From Tuctoria greenei (taxonomy: Eukaryota; Streptophyta; Magnoliopsida; Poales; Poaceae), in the NCBI GenBank assembly GCA_036927565.1, contig JAYESD010000002.1, positions 225,949,605 to 226,013,604 on the forward strand: 64,000 nt of DNA. Reading direction: 5' to 3'. The notes below the pieces were generated by a model. It made no database searches. It saw nothing but the letters and a program-made list of their open reading frames with translations, and was not told the origin of the DNA. Below are positions 46,374-57,384 of this stretch, piece after piece. A program made the translations under genes and the position numbers. How positions within the stretch are numbered: the first letter of the stretch is position 1; the number at the start of each line of letters is the position of its first letter.

Positions 46374-47982
46374 TGTGACACCCGATTCGGAAAATGAACC
46401 AAGCGTAATGCATATGTGTGCCCAAGATGTTTAACACATATACACAAGTGATTCACAATTGATAAATAGATATAAACCATGTCTCAAATAATAATACTAA
46501 TAATAGTACTTTATTACAAACCAATAGTCTTGAATACAACTCTAATGAAACTGCAGCGAAAAACACTAAACTATAAGACTCCAACTCCACAGTCAAGTTT
46601 GACGGTAACTCACGCGCCTAGTACTCCTCAAATACCTCCTGGTACTCCACCTGGTCACCTGCGTCTGAATTTGGTGGGGGAATAGCAAGGGTGAGCACAT
46701 GTCGTACTCAGCAAGTGTGGAAAAGTATGATATGTAGCTTAAACAAGAAATAGTAACATAAAGGGGCTAATTGCATAAAACTACATTCAAAATAGTTGAA
46801 AATGCAATTATATCATTATTTAGTGAGGTCCATCCTGAATAACCCAAATAATATCAATTTCAACTTAGATAACCAATTCCAGCAATAATAAACCATAATC
46901 ATTTCATAACTGCTCATTTATCTCAATTCCATCAATTCCATATACCAATGCCATTTAAATAACCAATACCAATTCCCAATTCAATTTTAGCCATTAAACC
47001 AAGTTAAAGTCCGAACTCTAATCATGTGAGGGTCCAGGTTGCTATTGATCGGTAGCACGGCTATCATGATAGTTTTAGAAACACTCTGCAGAGGTTGTAC
47101 CACTTTACCAACAAGTTCGTGATTTCATCACCTTTCGATGACTAAGGAATCTCAATTATATCGTCTCACACTTCCTTAGGTGTGTGGCCAAGAGATCACA
47201 AAATAGCCTTTACAAAGTGATTACTAGCCTATTTAGACCCCACTGAGGTTTCACCAGTGGTGATGTCTCCAACTGAGCACATCCAACCAAGGGCCCCCTC
47301 TTGAGCCTTTCGGATCTCAAGGTAATCCAACCAATCTCTACAAACCCAATTTGACTACCCCTTCCCCGAGCATTCTTAATGGTCCAAACAGTACTAGCAA
47401 GTGAGTAATTAGTCAACTAAGCCGCACCCATACTTGGCCCTGTGGTGGCACTATAAATCCTAGATGGTCGCTCCACGAACCGGTCCTTAGATCTAAAGGA
47501 AGCAAAACCACCATAAACAATCCAACCCATTTCACATTACCAGCTTGCTTAGATCCCTCGACACCATGCTATTAAATGGTCATTATTATCAATTCTCATC
47601 TTTCACATGTTCAATAGTTCATAATTAAGTAGTATGAGTGTTTCCCAAACCCAATTGAGTAATGCGAAGCAAAAGTGTAAAATACCCTTCCCAACTCTCT
47701 ACATAGTGTTCAAGCGACAAGGGTGGTCATACAAAGCTAGTAAACTCCTACAATTGGGTTTTCCCATCATATTGACACAAGCATGTAATTTTGCAAACAA
47801 AACCATTAAAACAGGATCAATACGATCAAGGACACTTGCCTTGCTCCCGAGTTTGATTTCAATCGAAGGTTTCGTAGTTTTGGTTCTGCGGGTCCTCGAA
47901 AGCACTCTCTACGGCAACTCATTCTATTACAAGCGATAAACATGCAAAACACAAAATTCAATTCAATAATGCTCATATAGTA

Positions 47983-49866
47983 CTCAGACCTCGTTCGGAT
48001 GGTAGAAACGTTTCTGATTCTGAGTAGAATCACTTAAAACTGCTCTTAACTGTAATAAGGAGAAACGTTTCAGGGGTAGAAACACCTTGAAACGATTGGC
48101 TTTTTTGAACTAAGAAGGTAGAACACCTAAAAGGGTGTTTCAAACCTTGGAACACTTTGATCAATCGTAAGTCGTGTCTAAGTTCTATAAAATTACGAAA
48201 TTTTGCCACCACCTGCATTTAGGTCAATTCATATTTGATTCTCTTTAATAAAATCCAGATTTGGACGTACGTGTTATCAATATTAATTTTTGTTTATGGA
48301 CAACCTGCATTGCTTGACAAGTACTAGTGATCATCATTATTTTATGGCCAGAAGGAAGTTGTCGAGGTGTCTAACTGACACCTCCCACGGACCTGCTCGG
48401 AAGCGGCCCGCGGAGGTTCGATAATTTTTGAGGGCTAGTCCTAGTAAGATCGAACACAGTGGATGATGAACGCAAGGGATTTATGTGGTTCAGGCCACCG
48501 GAGCGTATACCCTACTCTACGGTGGTTTGTGTGTGTTGTATTGCTCAAGCGTGTGTCGAGTGTCTCTGGGTCTGAGTGAATGTGTCTTAGTCGGTTGCCG
48601 CTCGGTCCTTTTATAGTCCAAGGCCAAGCAGCTTACAAGTGGGACCCGAGGCCCGACATGTGGCCCTGGGTGTACCAAATCCCTCCTAATGTTTGGGAGT
48701 AAATGTTATCCCTTGACAATGGCTTCAATGTGCCGCCTGGCCATGCCTTGCCGCAGGGCTACACATAGCCCCTCATAATGGCAGGCGGTGTCTCGTCCGT
48801 CTTGTTGCGGCCTCTCATTCGTCCGTCGTACATAGTAGTTCGGCGCCAGCCTGTTATCGACAGACTGGGTACAGGACTCTTGACTTATGAGTGCGAGCTC
48901 CTGCTTACCTAGGGAACATGCGCGTCTTTTCCTTTTAGGTGCACTGGTCTCGTCCCTCTTTATTGCCGCTATCACAGGATGAGCTAGGTGCGGCGCTTCT
49001 TGCCACGTGAAGAGTCCGGTCCTTCCCTCTGCCGGGTTGTCGGGCCCGGAGCTGCCGGACACGTAGCTGCACCGGACCTTCTTCCCGCAGGGAGGCAGGT
49101 CCGGGGCTGCTGACCTGGTGAGCACGCCGGACCTCTCCTTGGCGGGGAGGTGGACCCAGACCTGCGGGACACGTGGCAGCGCTGGACCTCCCCTCCGTGA
49201 GGGAGATGCACCTGGAGCTGCAGGACATGAGGCAGCGTCGGGCCTTCCCTCAGTGGAGAGGCGTGGCTATGCTGCATGCCACGCAGCACCGTGGGACCAT
49301 GTCGGATCCTGCCCCCACGGGTGGTGGAACCCAGTGTGCCTCCTTTCTTGTATCTAGGGGTACCCGGTTCGCCACGTATCGATAGTGGCCCCCGGGCCCG
49401 TCTCGGGGAGGAACTTCCTTGGTTAAGTGGTTATACCTGAGGTGGGGCCATTTTGAATCCTCGTGTCGCGACTTTAAGGGCTTCCCTTCAATGCGGCGGA
49501 TAAAATCTTTGTCTGTAGATATCGTGCCATCAACGGCAGTCGGTTCCTGATACGAATTTCGTTTCAGTTCTGCGCGCCCATTAAGTCGCCGCCCTTTAGT
49601 TTTTAGCTCCCGCCTACGAGAGCGGCTACCTCGAGGCGGCTACTCGGCATTTCCGCCGAATCAGACTCCTACCCACCAGTCATAGTGCGAGTAGCTCCAG
49701 TATCATGGTGCCTGTGGTTTCCACCCAAACGTCGCGGATGTGTACTTAAGATGGGAACTAGCACAGGTCACATGCTCTTTGCGCCTCCACTCGCACCCGC
49801 ACTTAAGACCTTACTGTCTTCTCGCATCCTTCATCTTTGAGCCCTAGACCTCACACAGCCATCCTT
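47983..49866. mobile_element. GC-rich foreign block in Gypsy-B LTR (probable TE fragments)
   Basis: Clearly more GC-rich than its surroundings in its main part. First 370 bases: AT-rich, opening with ACCTCGTTCGGATGG, a motif like ends of grass DNA transposons, with no matching inverted end found. From about 48360 (TGTCGAGGTG) the sequence looks like an LTR in minus orientation: TATAAAAG at 48608-48615 (minus) and AAGATCGAACACAG with GGTTCAGGCCACCGG typical of grass LTR R/U5 regions, ending near 49861 in CACACAGCCA. No target duplication is evident, so it may be a truncated LTR or a filler from double-strand-break repair. Frames inside it are non-coding. Confidence 0.55.
49014..49287. repeat. 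Five-unit GC-rich minisatellite
   Basis: Five degenerate units of 51-57 bases at 49014-49070, 49071-49125, 49126-49180, 49181-49236 and 49237-49287. Each opens with (G/A)CCGGACCT-like sequence, has CGGGGAGG/GAGGGAG in the middle and ends near GACACGTGGCAGC. The overlapping open frames on both strands here come from this repeat. Confidence 0.75.
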
Positions 49867-50819
49867 GGGGTTGAATTGACGTAGAAACTTGGAAGTAGAG
49901 GGTATACCATGTGTTTAGAAATCCAAAGATCAAGGTTTCGATGTGAGACTTTGGATCTTTGCAATTAGGGCTTGATGGAGATGAGTTGATGAAGAGTGGT
50001 GATTAAGAACGTCAATTCGTCGAAGAATTGATGAAGATTGATCTTGATTGGTCCTTCTTCGTGTTTCTCCCCTCCTACTTGCCTCTGGAATTGATCTTGA
50101 CGACGACACAAAGCAAAGGTGGCAGCAAGGGGTTTTCAATTGGGGTGGAGAGGTGTGAGGCATTGGGTTGTTTATATAGAGGTGGAGAATTAGGGTTTGG
50201 AGTGAATTCCAAGTAGAATTCGGTGGGGGATGTGTAAGGGTCGAGGTGGGTCCACATGGGCTCCCCTGAGGTTGGGCACGAAGTTCTTGGGTCCAAATTA
50301 GGCAATTACCCAAAAACAAAACGTGGAGAAATAAAAGAATCTGAGTTGAGTTCAGTAGGTCGAACTAGTCCACAGTCTGGAACGGACTACTCCGTTTGGA
50401 AACATAGAAGAAACAGAGAAGTTCGGGGAACAACAGAGTAGAAATCAGACTAGTCCGCACTTTATGCCAGATAAGTCCAGACTCTGAAGAATGTGATTTT
50501 CCCGACCCTGAAAGAAACTGAACTTTCTGAATGAAAAAAAAGAACACCAGACTAGTCCGGAGGTATGGTCAGAGAAGTCTGCACTTCTGAAGAAACTAAG
50601 TTTTTTGAATAGAGGGAACTAAATTTTTCTAAACATAGGATAGGGATACTGGACTAGTCCGGTTTTAGAGACCAGACAAGTCCGCACCCTAACAGACTGA
50701 AATTTCCAGTTTAGCCCTAAATTCATTTTAATCTTGTTCCTTTTTACATGGCTTAATGTTAAACATGTATAAGGATGTATGCAGTGCATTATGCATGAAA
50801 ATGAGGGTGTTACAAGCAT

Positions 50820-51194
50820 CAAAGTAAACCACAATGAACTTTTCAATAAAGGCTCTAAGAACATGATTCATCAATCTTACAACAGTACTAATTGCATTTG
50901 ACAATCCAAAAGGCACTATCAACCAGCCATGTGAACCATGCTTTGTGTAAAAGTTGTTTCCCACTCATCTCTTTCTCTCATTTGAATTTTCTGATAGCCA
51001 CTTCTCACATCAACTTCTGTGAAAATGACAGCACCATTAAGGTCATCAAGTATGTAATCAAGCAAAAGTCTAAGATGCCTATACCTTATTATAATATTAT
51101 TTATTGCACTGCAATCAGCAAACATTTTCCACGAGTTAACTTTCTTTGGAACTAAGAGAGCAAAAATTGCATATGGTGATAAACATTCTTGCAC
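50820..51194 (-). pseudogene. pol: Gypsy-C reverse transcriptase, N-terminal part
   Basis: Reads VQECLSPYAIFALLVPKK (fingers), FADCSAINNIIIRYRH, then LDDLNGAVIFTEVDVRSGYQ (motif A Asp intact), a frameshift at about 50960 and WLIVPFGLSNAISTVVRLMN, ending VVYFD at 50820 where Gypsy-B inserted. Together with 36748-37495 this forms nearly a whole RT. The second Asp of YxDD is Ala after rejoining. Confidence 0.87.
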
Positions 51195-52608
51195 ATACCC
51201 TTTGTCAATGAGCTCTTGTGCTTGATACTGCTTTTTTTTCTTTCTCCCTGGTTGGTGTTGTTTGGTGCATGATTTTGAAGTGAAGCAACTGGAACAAACT
51301 TGATTTGATGTTCAACTCCTCTCTTGTGTAGCAGCCACGGTGGTCCTTTCTTGGGAGACACATCTTCGAATTCCTATAACAAATCAAAATATGCACTTGG
51401 CAAAGTAGAGGGTAAGCAGTTAGGAAAAATAAAAGTGTCCTTGTAAAGGAGTACGAAGAGCATGCCATTGGGTTCACTCGGTTCTTTTAAATCCCCTTTT
51501 GTACCTATCATTACGAAACCCCCTTTTCCCTTTGGTCCATGCATTTGTGGCTGTGGAGTTTGATTTGGCTTTGAAACCACTCTCTCAATTTGTTTGTGGG
51601 TCACTCGTAAGTGGTTCTCGCTCTCTCGCTGTTTTGTTTTTAGTTTATTCTTCACAACTTCCTCTGATGTCAAAGGAAGTAAAGTGGCATGCTCTTTCTT
51701 GTCTTCTTTTGCAGTAGTAGCACTATGCAGTCGATGAGAAATGATTCAATTAGTACCATCTTCATCATGTTGGATTATATTCTCATCAATTGTAATTTCC
51801 TCATCAAAGATTGGTGCATCAAGCGGTTCATTTTTCAAATTCGCCTTTACCAAGTTGGATCATAGTCTCATCATTTCCAATTTCCTCATCAAATATGGGT
51901 GGATTGCCTTGTCCACTTTCAGATTCATCTTGCTCATTCACCATCATGGTCCTCCGAGTAGGACATTTAGAGGCAACATGCCCACGACCATGGCACTTGT
52001 GACAAATAATGTTTTGGCTATGTGAAGTGCATGCATCCACCAATGCAATAGAGGAGGTTGTTGCACTTGCAACATGACTTTGTTGTTCTTGCTGAGTTGT
52101 TGGTGATGTAGCACCATGAACCAATATCTTTGCGGCACCAATAGATGGGGAATACCTTGCTGCACCACCTTGAGATTTACCCCCAACAATAGAGGTATAG
52201 GGCTGTTGCCGGTACCGTGAAACTGAGACAGATAGATGACCATCGGATCGATGATGTTATGCAACAAGACAAGCACCCCATCGAATATCATGGTGTTGAT
52301 CAAAGTGCTCATGATATTTAGTTCTTCTTCCATGCTGATGATTGAAATCAGCACGTCTATCATCATCATGGCCACCACAATCATTTCCAAAACGGTTACA
52401 AAAACCATTCCGAAAATCTGATTTTTTTGCCACCATATTCTTCATGTCGTTTTATTGAAGTCCTCGTACCCGCTGGAGGGAGATGTTTATCAAACATCCT
52501 CTCAATTGCCTCCAAAAATGAGCTTCCAAATTGGTGTAGCTCAACTCGTGAAACTCGGGTTTCATTCATAGAATTACCACCACGAGCGCTTGAGTCATAT
52601 CCTGCCAT
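51195..52608 (-). pseudogene. gag: Gypsy-C gag (capsid deleted) and protease-region remnant
   Basis: Gag starts MAGYDSSARGGNSMNETRVS (52608) and passes through a helix (FLEAIERMFDKHLP) and an Arg/His/Asp-rich stretch (52257-52445). It then goes straight to a post-capsid linker (AKILVHGATSPTTQQEQQSH, 52124 down) and the zinc knuckle CHKCHGRGHVASKC (about 51990-52030), all ligands intact. Only about 180 codons precede the knuckle and no capsid (retrotrans_gag) block can be read, so it seems deleted. 51195-51828 is the acidic linker and decayed protease-to-RT sequence (PRKDHRGCYTRE, basic EVVKNKLKTKQRES). No DSGA/DTGA motif is readable. Confidence 0.75.
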
Positions 52609-52808
52609 GTTAGAACAGTGGAGAGAAAATGATATGTGCAATTTCTATGGAATCACAATCTCACCTCTTCCTTACCAAAGTTCTTACCCTTTCTCAAGGA
52701 CTATATGTATGACGAAAACATGAGATGGATACCAGAAAAAAATGGTGATAAACAAATGGATAATATGGGGATCGTACCTACCGTGTAAACCCGAAATCTG
52801 ATACCAAA

Positions 52809-53430
52809 TGATAGGTGAAAGCCGGGGGTGGTCTGATCTTCATGGAAGTAGGTACGACGAAGGGCAAATGGAAAGATCGGACAGTGGAATGAACAACGGT
52901 AACTAGCTGAAAACAGCGGGTAACTAGCTTTATACCTACCTGCCAAGGTTGGATGCGACCAAGTGACAGCGAGAGAGGCATTGAAGTCTTTGAGAACTTT
53001 GACTCAATCTCTGAACGATCACAGAATCACAATTCCATGAAGAATCAAGAAGAACAAAGGTGTGCAAGTTACTCAAAATTATATTGTTTATCAAATGGTC
53101 AATGGTTGTTTTTCTAGGAGCACAAGGGTGTTATTTATACTAGGAACAACCCTCATAGCTAGGTGTGAACTGAAGTCACCATGTTTTGAAGTGGAGGGCC
53201 AGCTAGTGAGCAATTCAAGGAAGTAGTGTTCGGTCCTCGCGCGTCTTCTCACCTTCTGCGCAGTCTTTAGTAATTTGGTCATAACTCAAGCTTGGGAACT
53301 CCAAACGAAGCACCGTTTATTGTGTAGGAAAGTAGACTTGATAAGCTTTCAAACCATGTGTATTATGCTCCGTAGAATGTAACATATTGGTGCAGAATTA
53401 CACGTTAAGTTGAGATTGTTGTAGTGCAGC
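52809..53430 (-). repeat. Gypsy-C 5' LTR (right limit uncertain)
   Basis: Inner edge TGATAGGTGAAAG at 52809, two bases from the primer site complement (52795-52806, minus TGGTATCAGATT). Outer edge placed near GTAGTGCA (53430) because pol C-terminal coding sequence of another copy starts at 53436. About 620 bases, short like many chromovirus LTRs. TATA-like GTTATTTATAC at about 53130 (minus GTATAAATAAC). Confidence 0.6.
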
Positions 53431-53435
53431 TGTTT

Positions 53436-53978
53436 TCAGATCGGACGGTGCGAACTAACTTGGTTCTTTTTCGTGGCAGCCAATGATGCTCCTTCATGTT
53501 TAAACCTGAGTATTGCATAATCACACGACTTAGGTAGAATATCATTCTCATTAATATAAAAATGTAATGTAGAGAGGAAAGCATTGACCTGTTGTTCAAG
53601 TTTTTTAGCACGAATGCGTGTAATTGGTGCTCTTCTTGTTAGCTTTTGTTTCCTCCATGTAGACCCGTATAGAAGTCTTATGTATAAACCTAAATAAGAG
53701 TAGGATACACAGTTTAGGCAGTAGATAATTCTATTCAATATTGAATATAATCCAGAGAGGAAAGAATTCACCTCATGTTTGAGTTTCTGAACACGAGTCT
53801 GCATAACACATCCATCATAAGCTCGTGCACGTGTATGTGATGCTGGGATGTCCACATCACTCTTCAACCTATCGAAGAGGCTCGTAGGGGTACTGTTTCT
53901 GGCAGGACCACAAGGAACCGTTCGAGAAAAGTAGCCATGGAGATCCCTCAACGATCTACTAACGCCTACGAATAACAA
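53436..53978 (-). pseudogene. pol: X: Ty3 pol C-terminal fragment with internal duplication
   Basis: Open frame on the minus strand resembling the tail after integrase in chromoviruses (pattern TRARAKKLQQxVNSFL...LPKS). The module occurs twice: TRVQKLKHEVNSFLSGLYSI (about 53760-53815) and TRIRAKKLEQQVNAFLSTLH (about 53580-53640), the second followed by INENDILPKSCDYAILRF. The DNA also shows the repeat (GAGAGGAAAG(C/A)ATT...). It lies in the same orientation as Gypsy-C and directly before its LTR, so it is probably the end of a tandem copy sharing that LTR. The first 40 residues are unassigned. Confidence 0.65.
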
Positions 53979-54184
53979 GATGAACTAGATCTAGTGGGTG
54001 ATGCACCTAGTTGGACCCAACCTCAAACGTATTAGGCCGAAGGACCATCATGGCATGACTGGACTACCACAAGAGGAAGGCGAGACCCATATGCGTCAAA
54101 CTCAAGCTCTATAGCTTGCCTCCTCCATCGATGAGTATCCATCATTTCTTCTCGATCAGAGGTTCTTGAGTCTTTGGTGAAGGA

Positions 54185-54430
54185 ATGGCGGAAATTACTC
54201 AACAGATGGGAGATCTTGAAGTGAGGATAGGCGACTTCCTTAACACTCTTCAAGATCACATCTGGGATACCGACGACTAGAAGCAACAAGTCGATGGACA
54301 ATTCAACAACGCTAATGCCACACTGCAACAACAATAGGCCGACCTCATGGCCTACTTCTGCCATCAAGGGTTCAACCCTTATCACGGAGATTGACAAAGG
54401 ACAACCTTGGGAGAGGACCCCCACTTGAGG
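54185..54430 (+). pseudogene. D2 decayed coding segment (gag-like or post-pol ORF)
   Basis: Starts MAEITQQMGDLEVRIGDFLN (54185) and runs NTLQDHIWDTDD, stop, KQQVDGQFNNANATLQQQ, stop, ADLMAYFCHQGFNPYHG, stop. The same frame resumes after each stop, so these are nonsense changes in a former Gln-rich, helical protein. It explains the D1 remnant. Function not recognised. The position just before a long 3' non-coding region suggests the end of the element's coding part. Confidence 0.5.
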
Positions 54431-55747
54431 TAACTTGTATCACATTTCATTCGCATTCCATTTGTTGATTTCTTTCCACATCATTTGCTTCTACAAAGAT
54501 GTAGGATAGTTTACATAAAATAAAAGATGTGCAGTAAGAAATTTTTACTTTGCATAAGTTGAAATGATGAATACTTTCTCTGTTTTATTTTTTCCTTAGT
54601 CCCTAGTATACAACTTAGTATTCTCCAAGTATTGCTTTTATTGGCTTAGAATAATTTTGACCTAAACTTGGAACTTGTGGGTAGCATAAGCTTAATCTAA
54701 TTCTAGGTTGTTGTGGGATATGATATAGTAATAAGAGTTGCTAAATTCCTAGTTAAAAGTGAAACTTGTTTCTCCGGAGTATTTCTAAAATGGATCAAAT
54801 TAATGTTCCCCATTTGATTGAATTTCCTATCAAAGCCATATGATATTCAAATTTGATAAACCCCATGCATTAGCCATTTTCTTTCACGGTGATCCTAGTC
54901 AAACTAGTAGAGACCTATGTGAGAATCTTTTCATATTTTTAAGATCAAGATTTCACGAGCACGTGTTAAACTTATACACTAGAAGTTAGCAAAAACTTCA
55001 TCATACCACTCCACCATCAAAATATATACTACATACTCTTCATGTATAATACTCTCTTCAAAATTATTTGAAAAAAGAAGCAGAAGACATGGCTACAAGA
55101 AAAAATGCATGCTCATGTACAGGAGCATGAGAATACAAAAAGAGGGGGAAGAGAGAAAAGTAGTCATTTTCTTCCTCACAATAAAGAGAGTCAACAAAGG
55201 AGTTATCTTCAAATTTCCACTCCATTACATTCCATCACATATGCACAATCTTGATCAAAAGTATGATTTGCTTTCTCCTAAGGCTTACTCTTTTGACCTA
55301 GCAATATTTGTGTTGCAAATATGCTTACTCTTATTCCCTACCAAGCTTCACATAAAGCCTTATTTATAAGTAGAACAAGAAAGGCATTGCCTTCGTGAGG
55401 AAAAAATTCCACTTACCACATTGGAGTGATTGGGAGCATCATTTGATGAACTTAAAATTGAACTCCATCTGAAACTCTTCAGAATTCAGTTGGAACTTAG
55501 GCATTGGATGATGCAAGCTGACTTTGTTGTTCTATCCTTCAACCACCCAAGAAAAAAGAGGAAGCATAAGCCCCATAATGACTAAGAAAAAGGGTGAGGT
55601 ACCATAGCCAATTTATTCAATGCAAGGTAGAATATTTTGTTATGCACATGGTACTTTTGAAAAGTAAAACATTGTAGCAACTCCTGATCAACAACCTAAG
55701 TCTTCATCTTTGCTTCGGGACGAGCAAAGGATAATTTTGGGAGATTT
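54431..55747 (+). other. D2 3' non-coding region and decayed polypurine tract
   Basis: AT-rich, no gene. Aligned in pieces with 5761-6493 and 16404-16992. It ends with GCTTCGGGACGAGCAAAGGA and the decayed tract TTTTGGGAGATT (about 55735-55747). Confidence 0.68.
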
Positions 55748-57277
55748 TGTTGATGGTCCTTATATACCAATTTTGACCATCAATATACCTCAATTATGTG
55801 AAAAAATAAATATTTCTTACACACATGACTCTCACATTTGACATAATTCCACTTGTAATTGGAGAAATAGTGCATGCATCTATTTTATAGCGGGAATGAG
55901 GAGAATTGTGGGGAGCAATCCTAAAAAATGACATCCTGACTAATCACGTGACGACATGTGGCATCACATGGATCCATGAACCCATTCACCGTCGTATTCG
56001 AGGGAATCCAACATCCATTCAAGCGGGATAGGAACTAGGGCCCACATGTCAATCACCTGGAGGAAGCACACTCGAGGGGGTCCAGGACCAGGTCGGTCGA
56101 CTCCCTGGCTTTTCCGACTGGTTTCTAGCACCAGACTTAGTCTTCTTCCACGTGCCGACTCCCTATGGTTCCCTAAAGGCGGCTCTGACTGCTTTGTGCG
56201 CAAAAGATGGCGAGAGCTTACTGAACTTCGTGTATAATAGGATCTCTTATCCCTCACTGCAACACACACAATTTGAGCATCACTCTCTTGTTTACACTAG
56301 TTCTCCTAGTCCTTAGTGGAGGTTAGGCTGTAGATAGGAGTCTCTAGTCCCATGTCCAAATTGAGAAATGTATGGCTCATGTATCTTTTCTTCTTTTTGT
56401 GACATTATGCTTTTTTGGAAAGCATTTCTTGTTTGATTGTGGAGTCCATGTATGAGATAGGTGTGGATGCTATTATGATTCCATAGTAATGTCTTTATTA
56501 TGTTATTATAAACACCATACACCTCTACTATAGTCTAATTAAATAATAACATAATTATGTTAATATGAATATGTTAGTGTTGGTTCCAACATTGGTTCAG
56601 CGATGTTTAGGTTTGTAATAGCCTTAGGAAGGTACTTCTACTGTAGCTCTTGAGGCATCTACTTAGAATGCAAGCATGGTGCTTTGATAGTTAGGTAGTG
56701 TTGGATGTCTCGTAGACCCACGGGTTGTAGGGGTCGGCGGCAGGTGATGACAGCTTTGTACGTCCTTTGCACTCCCCCATGTTCGACTATGCCACATGCT
56801 CTTAGCGGAAATCGTTCTGGTTTTGCCAGAAGTACACCCATGTCTGATGTGTTGTACTACTAAGCCCTAGTATTCACCACTAAAAAGTTCATGTGTACAT
56901 TCTTAGACTATGTATATGAGTAATTATATCATAGTAGGAGTAGCCCTTCTCGTAGTTTAACCCTCGCTAGGACAACTTTACCCTTTAGAGTAGATTGCTT
57001 AGGTGTGTGTCACACTACCACAATTCACCATTTATGCATCCTATTAGAACCCTCACTATCATCCTATCCATAATTTTGCTTCACTTCACTTGTCTTCCTT
57101 TGGGATAAAATAAATACGATGCTCTCGGGAATAACCTCAAATAAAATGCTACAGTGGTACTTTCTGTGCGCCTGCGGAACTCATCTTGCTTTGGCCTTAG
57201 GTTAGCCTAGTGCCAGCTACATGTCCAACATTGGTTGCTAGGATGACCTGTAGACGTTAAGAAACACTAAGAAGCAT
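55748..57277 (+). repeat. D2 LTR
   Basis: TGTTGATGGT to AGAAGCA, 1530 bases, homologous over its length to D1's LTR. The TATA box has decayed to GTATAATAGG (about 56231). Flanked by the polypurine tract and primer site. Confidence 0.8.
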
Positions 57278-57281
57278 TTCT

Positions 57282-57299
57282 AGCATCGTTGTCGAGGAT
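57282..57299 (+). other. D2 primer binding site (decayed)
   Basis: TAGCATCGTTGTCGAGGA, the same site as in D1 with different changes from TGGCGCCGTTGCCGGGGA. The two copies together support that consensus. Confidence 0.6.
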
Positions 57300-57384
57300 A
57301 GCTATGATTGGTTAACCATTGTCAACAGTCACCCTCCCGTCGTGGCTCCACAAGCAAGAGGCACATACTGAACCATTTATATGA

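Larger units (their letters stand above)
37496..50814 (-). mobile_element. Gypsy-B: Tekay/Del-like Ty3 chromovirus
   Basis: LTRs 37496-40296 and 46374-50814 (TGTGACACCC...GGGTGTTACA) flanked by AGCAT (37491-37495 and 50815-50819). Minus strand: 5' LTR (with a 1.9-kb foreign block), primer site TAGGAATCAGAGCC (46358-46371, decayed tRNA-Met type), an extra pre-gag ORF, gag, protease, RT, RNase H, integrase and a chromodomain-type C-terminus, polypurine tract TTTAAAGGGGGGTA (about 40300-40313), 3' LTR. Total 13.3 kb. The Tekay/Del assignment follows from LTR length, the fused chromodomain-like tail and the DSGASHSF protease. It interrupts the RT of Gypsy-C. Confidence 0.93.
46374..50814 (-). repeat. 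Gypsy-B 5' LTR with foreign block
   Basis: Matches the 3' LTR from 46374 to about 47982 and from about 49867 to 50814. Between them about 290 bases of LTR (equivalent to 39110-39350) are missing and a 1.9-kb unrelated block is present. Outer edge GGGTGTTACA followed by AGCAT. Palindromes at 50355-50690; TATA at 50171-50178. Confidence 0.9.
18613..53430 (-). mobile_element. Gypsy-C: decayed Ty3 chromovirus split by two insertions
   Basis: Three islands rejoin exactly when the inserts and one copy of each target duplication are removed. Across Copia-A (ACTTT), RNase H runs on through LDAKVLG into the integrase N-terminus. Across Gypsy-B (AGCAT), the RT runs VVYFD into AILMY. Minus-strand order: 5' LTR (from 52809), primer site TGGTATCAGATT (52795-52806), gag lacking its capsid, remnants up to RT, RNase H, and the zinc-binding start of integrase, where it is truncated against D1. 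The integrase core and 3' LTR are missing. The RT style (CxDCxAINN, MPFGL-like) fits chromoviruses. The exact clade is unsure. Confidence 0.85.
53985..57335 (+). mobile_element. D2: Athila/Tat-like Ty3 fragment, paralogue of D1
   Basis: Same content and order as D1 but uninterrupted: decayed coding segment, about 1.3 kb non-coding, polypurine tract, LTR (55748-57277), primer site (57282-57299) and about 35 bases beyond. It is more decayed than D1 in its polypurine tract and TATA box. The left limit lies between 53830 and 53990 and cannot be fixed because D1's counterpart is hidden by Copia-S. The right side passes through about 50 unassigned bases into Gypsy-E gag. Confidence 0.72.

Noticed and set aside
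48706..49357. Overlapping GC-rich frames on both strands as possible genes
   Set aside because: They coincide with the minisatellite and LTR-like block. Amino-acid content is a by-product of GC-rich repeats.
46374..50814. Gypsy-B right LTR as two separate solo LTRs
   Set aside because: Both pieces align in order to the single uninterrupted LTR at 37496-40296 and the outer edge carries the matching AGCAT duplication. One LTR with an internal replacement is simpler.
53436..53978. Possible host gene (180-codon frame)
   Set aside because: The repeated TRxRxKKLxxxVNxFL...LPKS pattern is that of a Ty3 pol tail, and the position next to an LTR fits.
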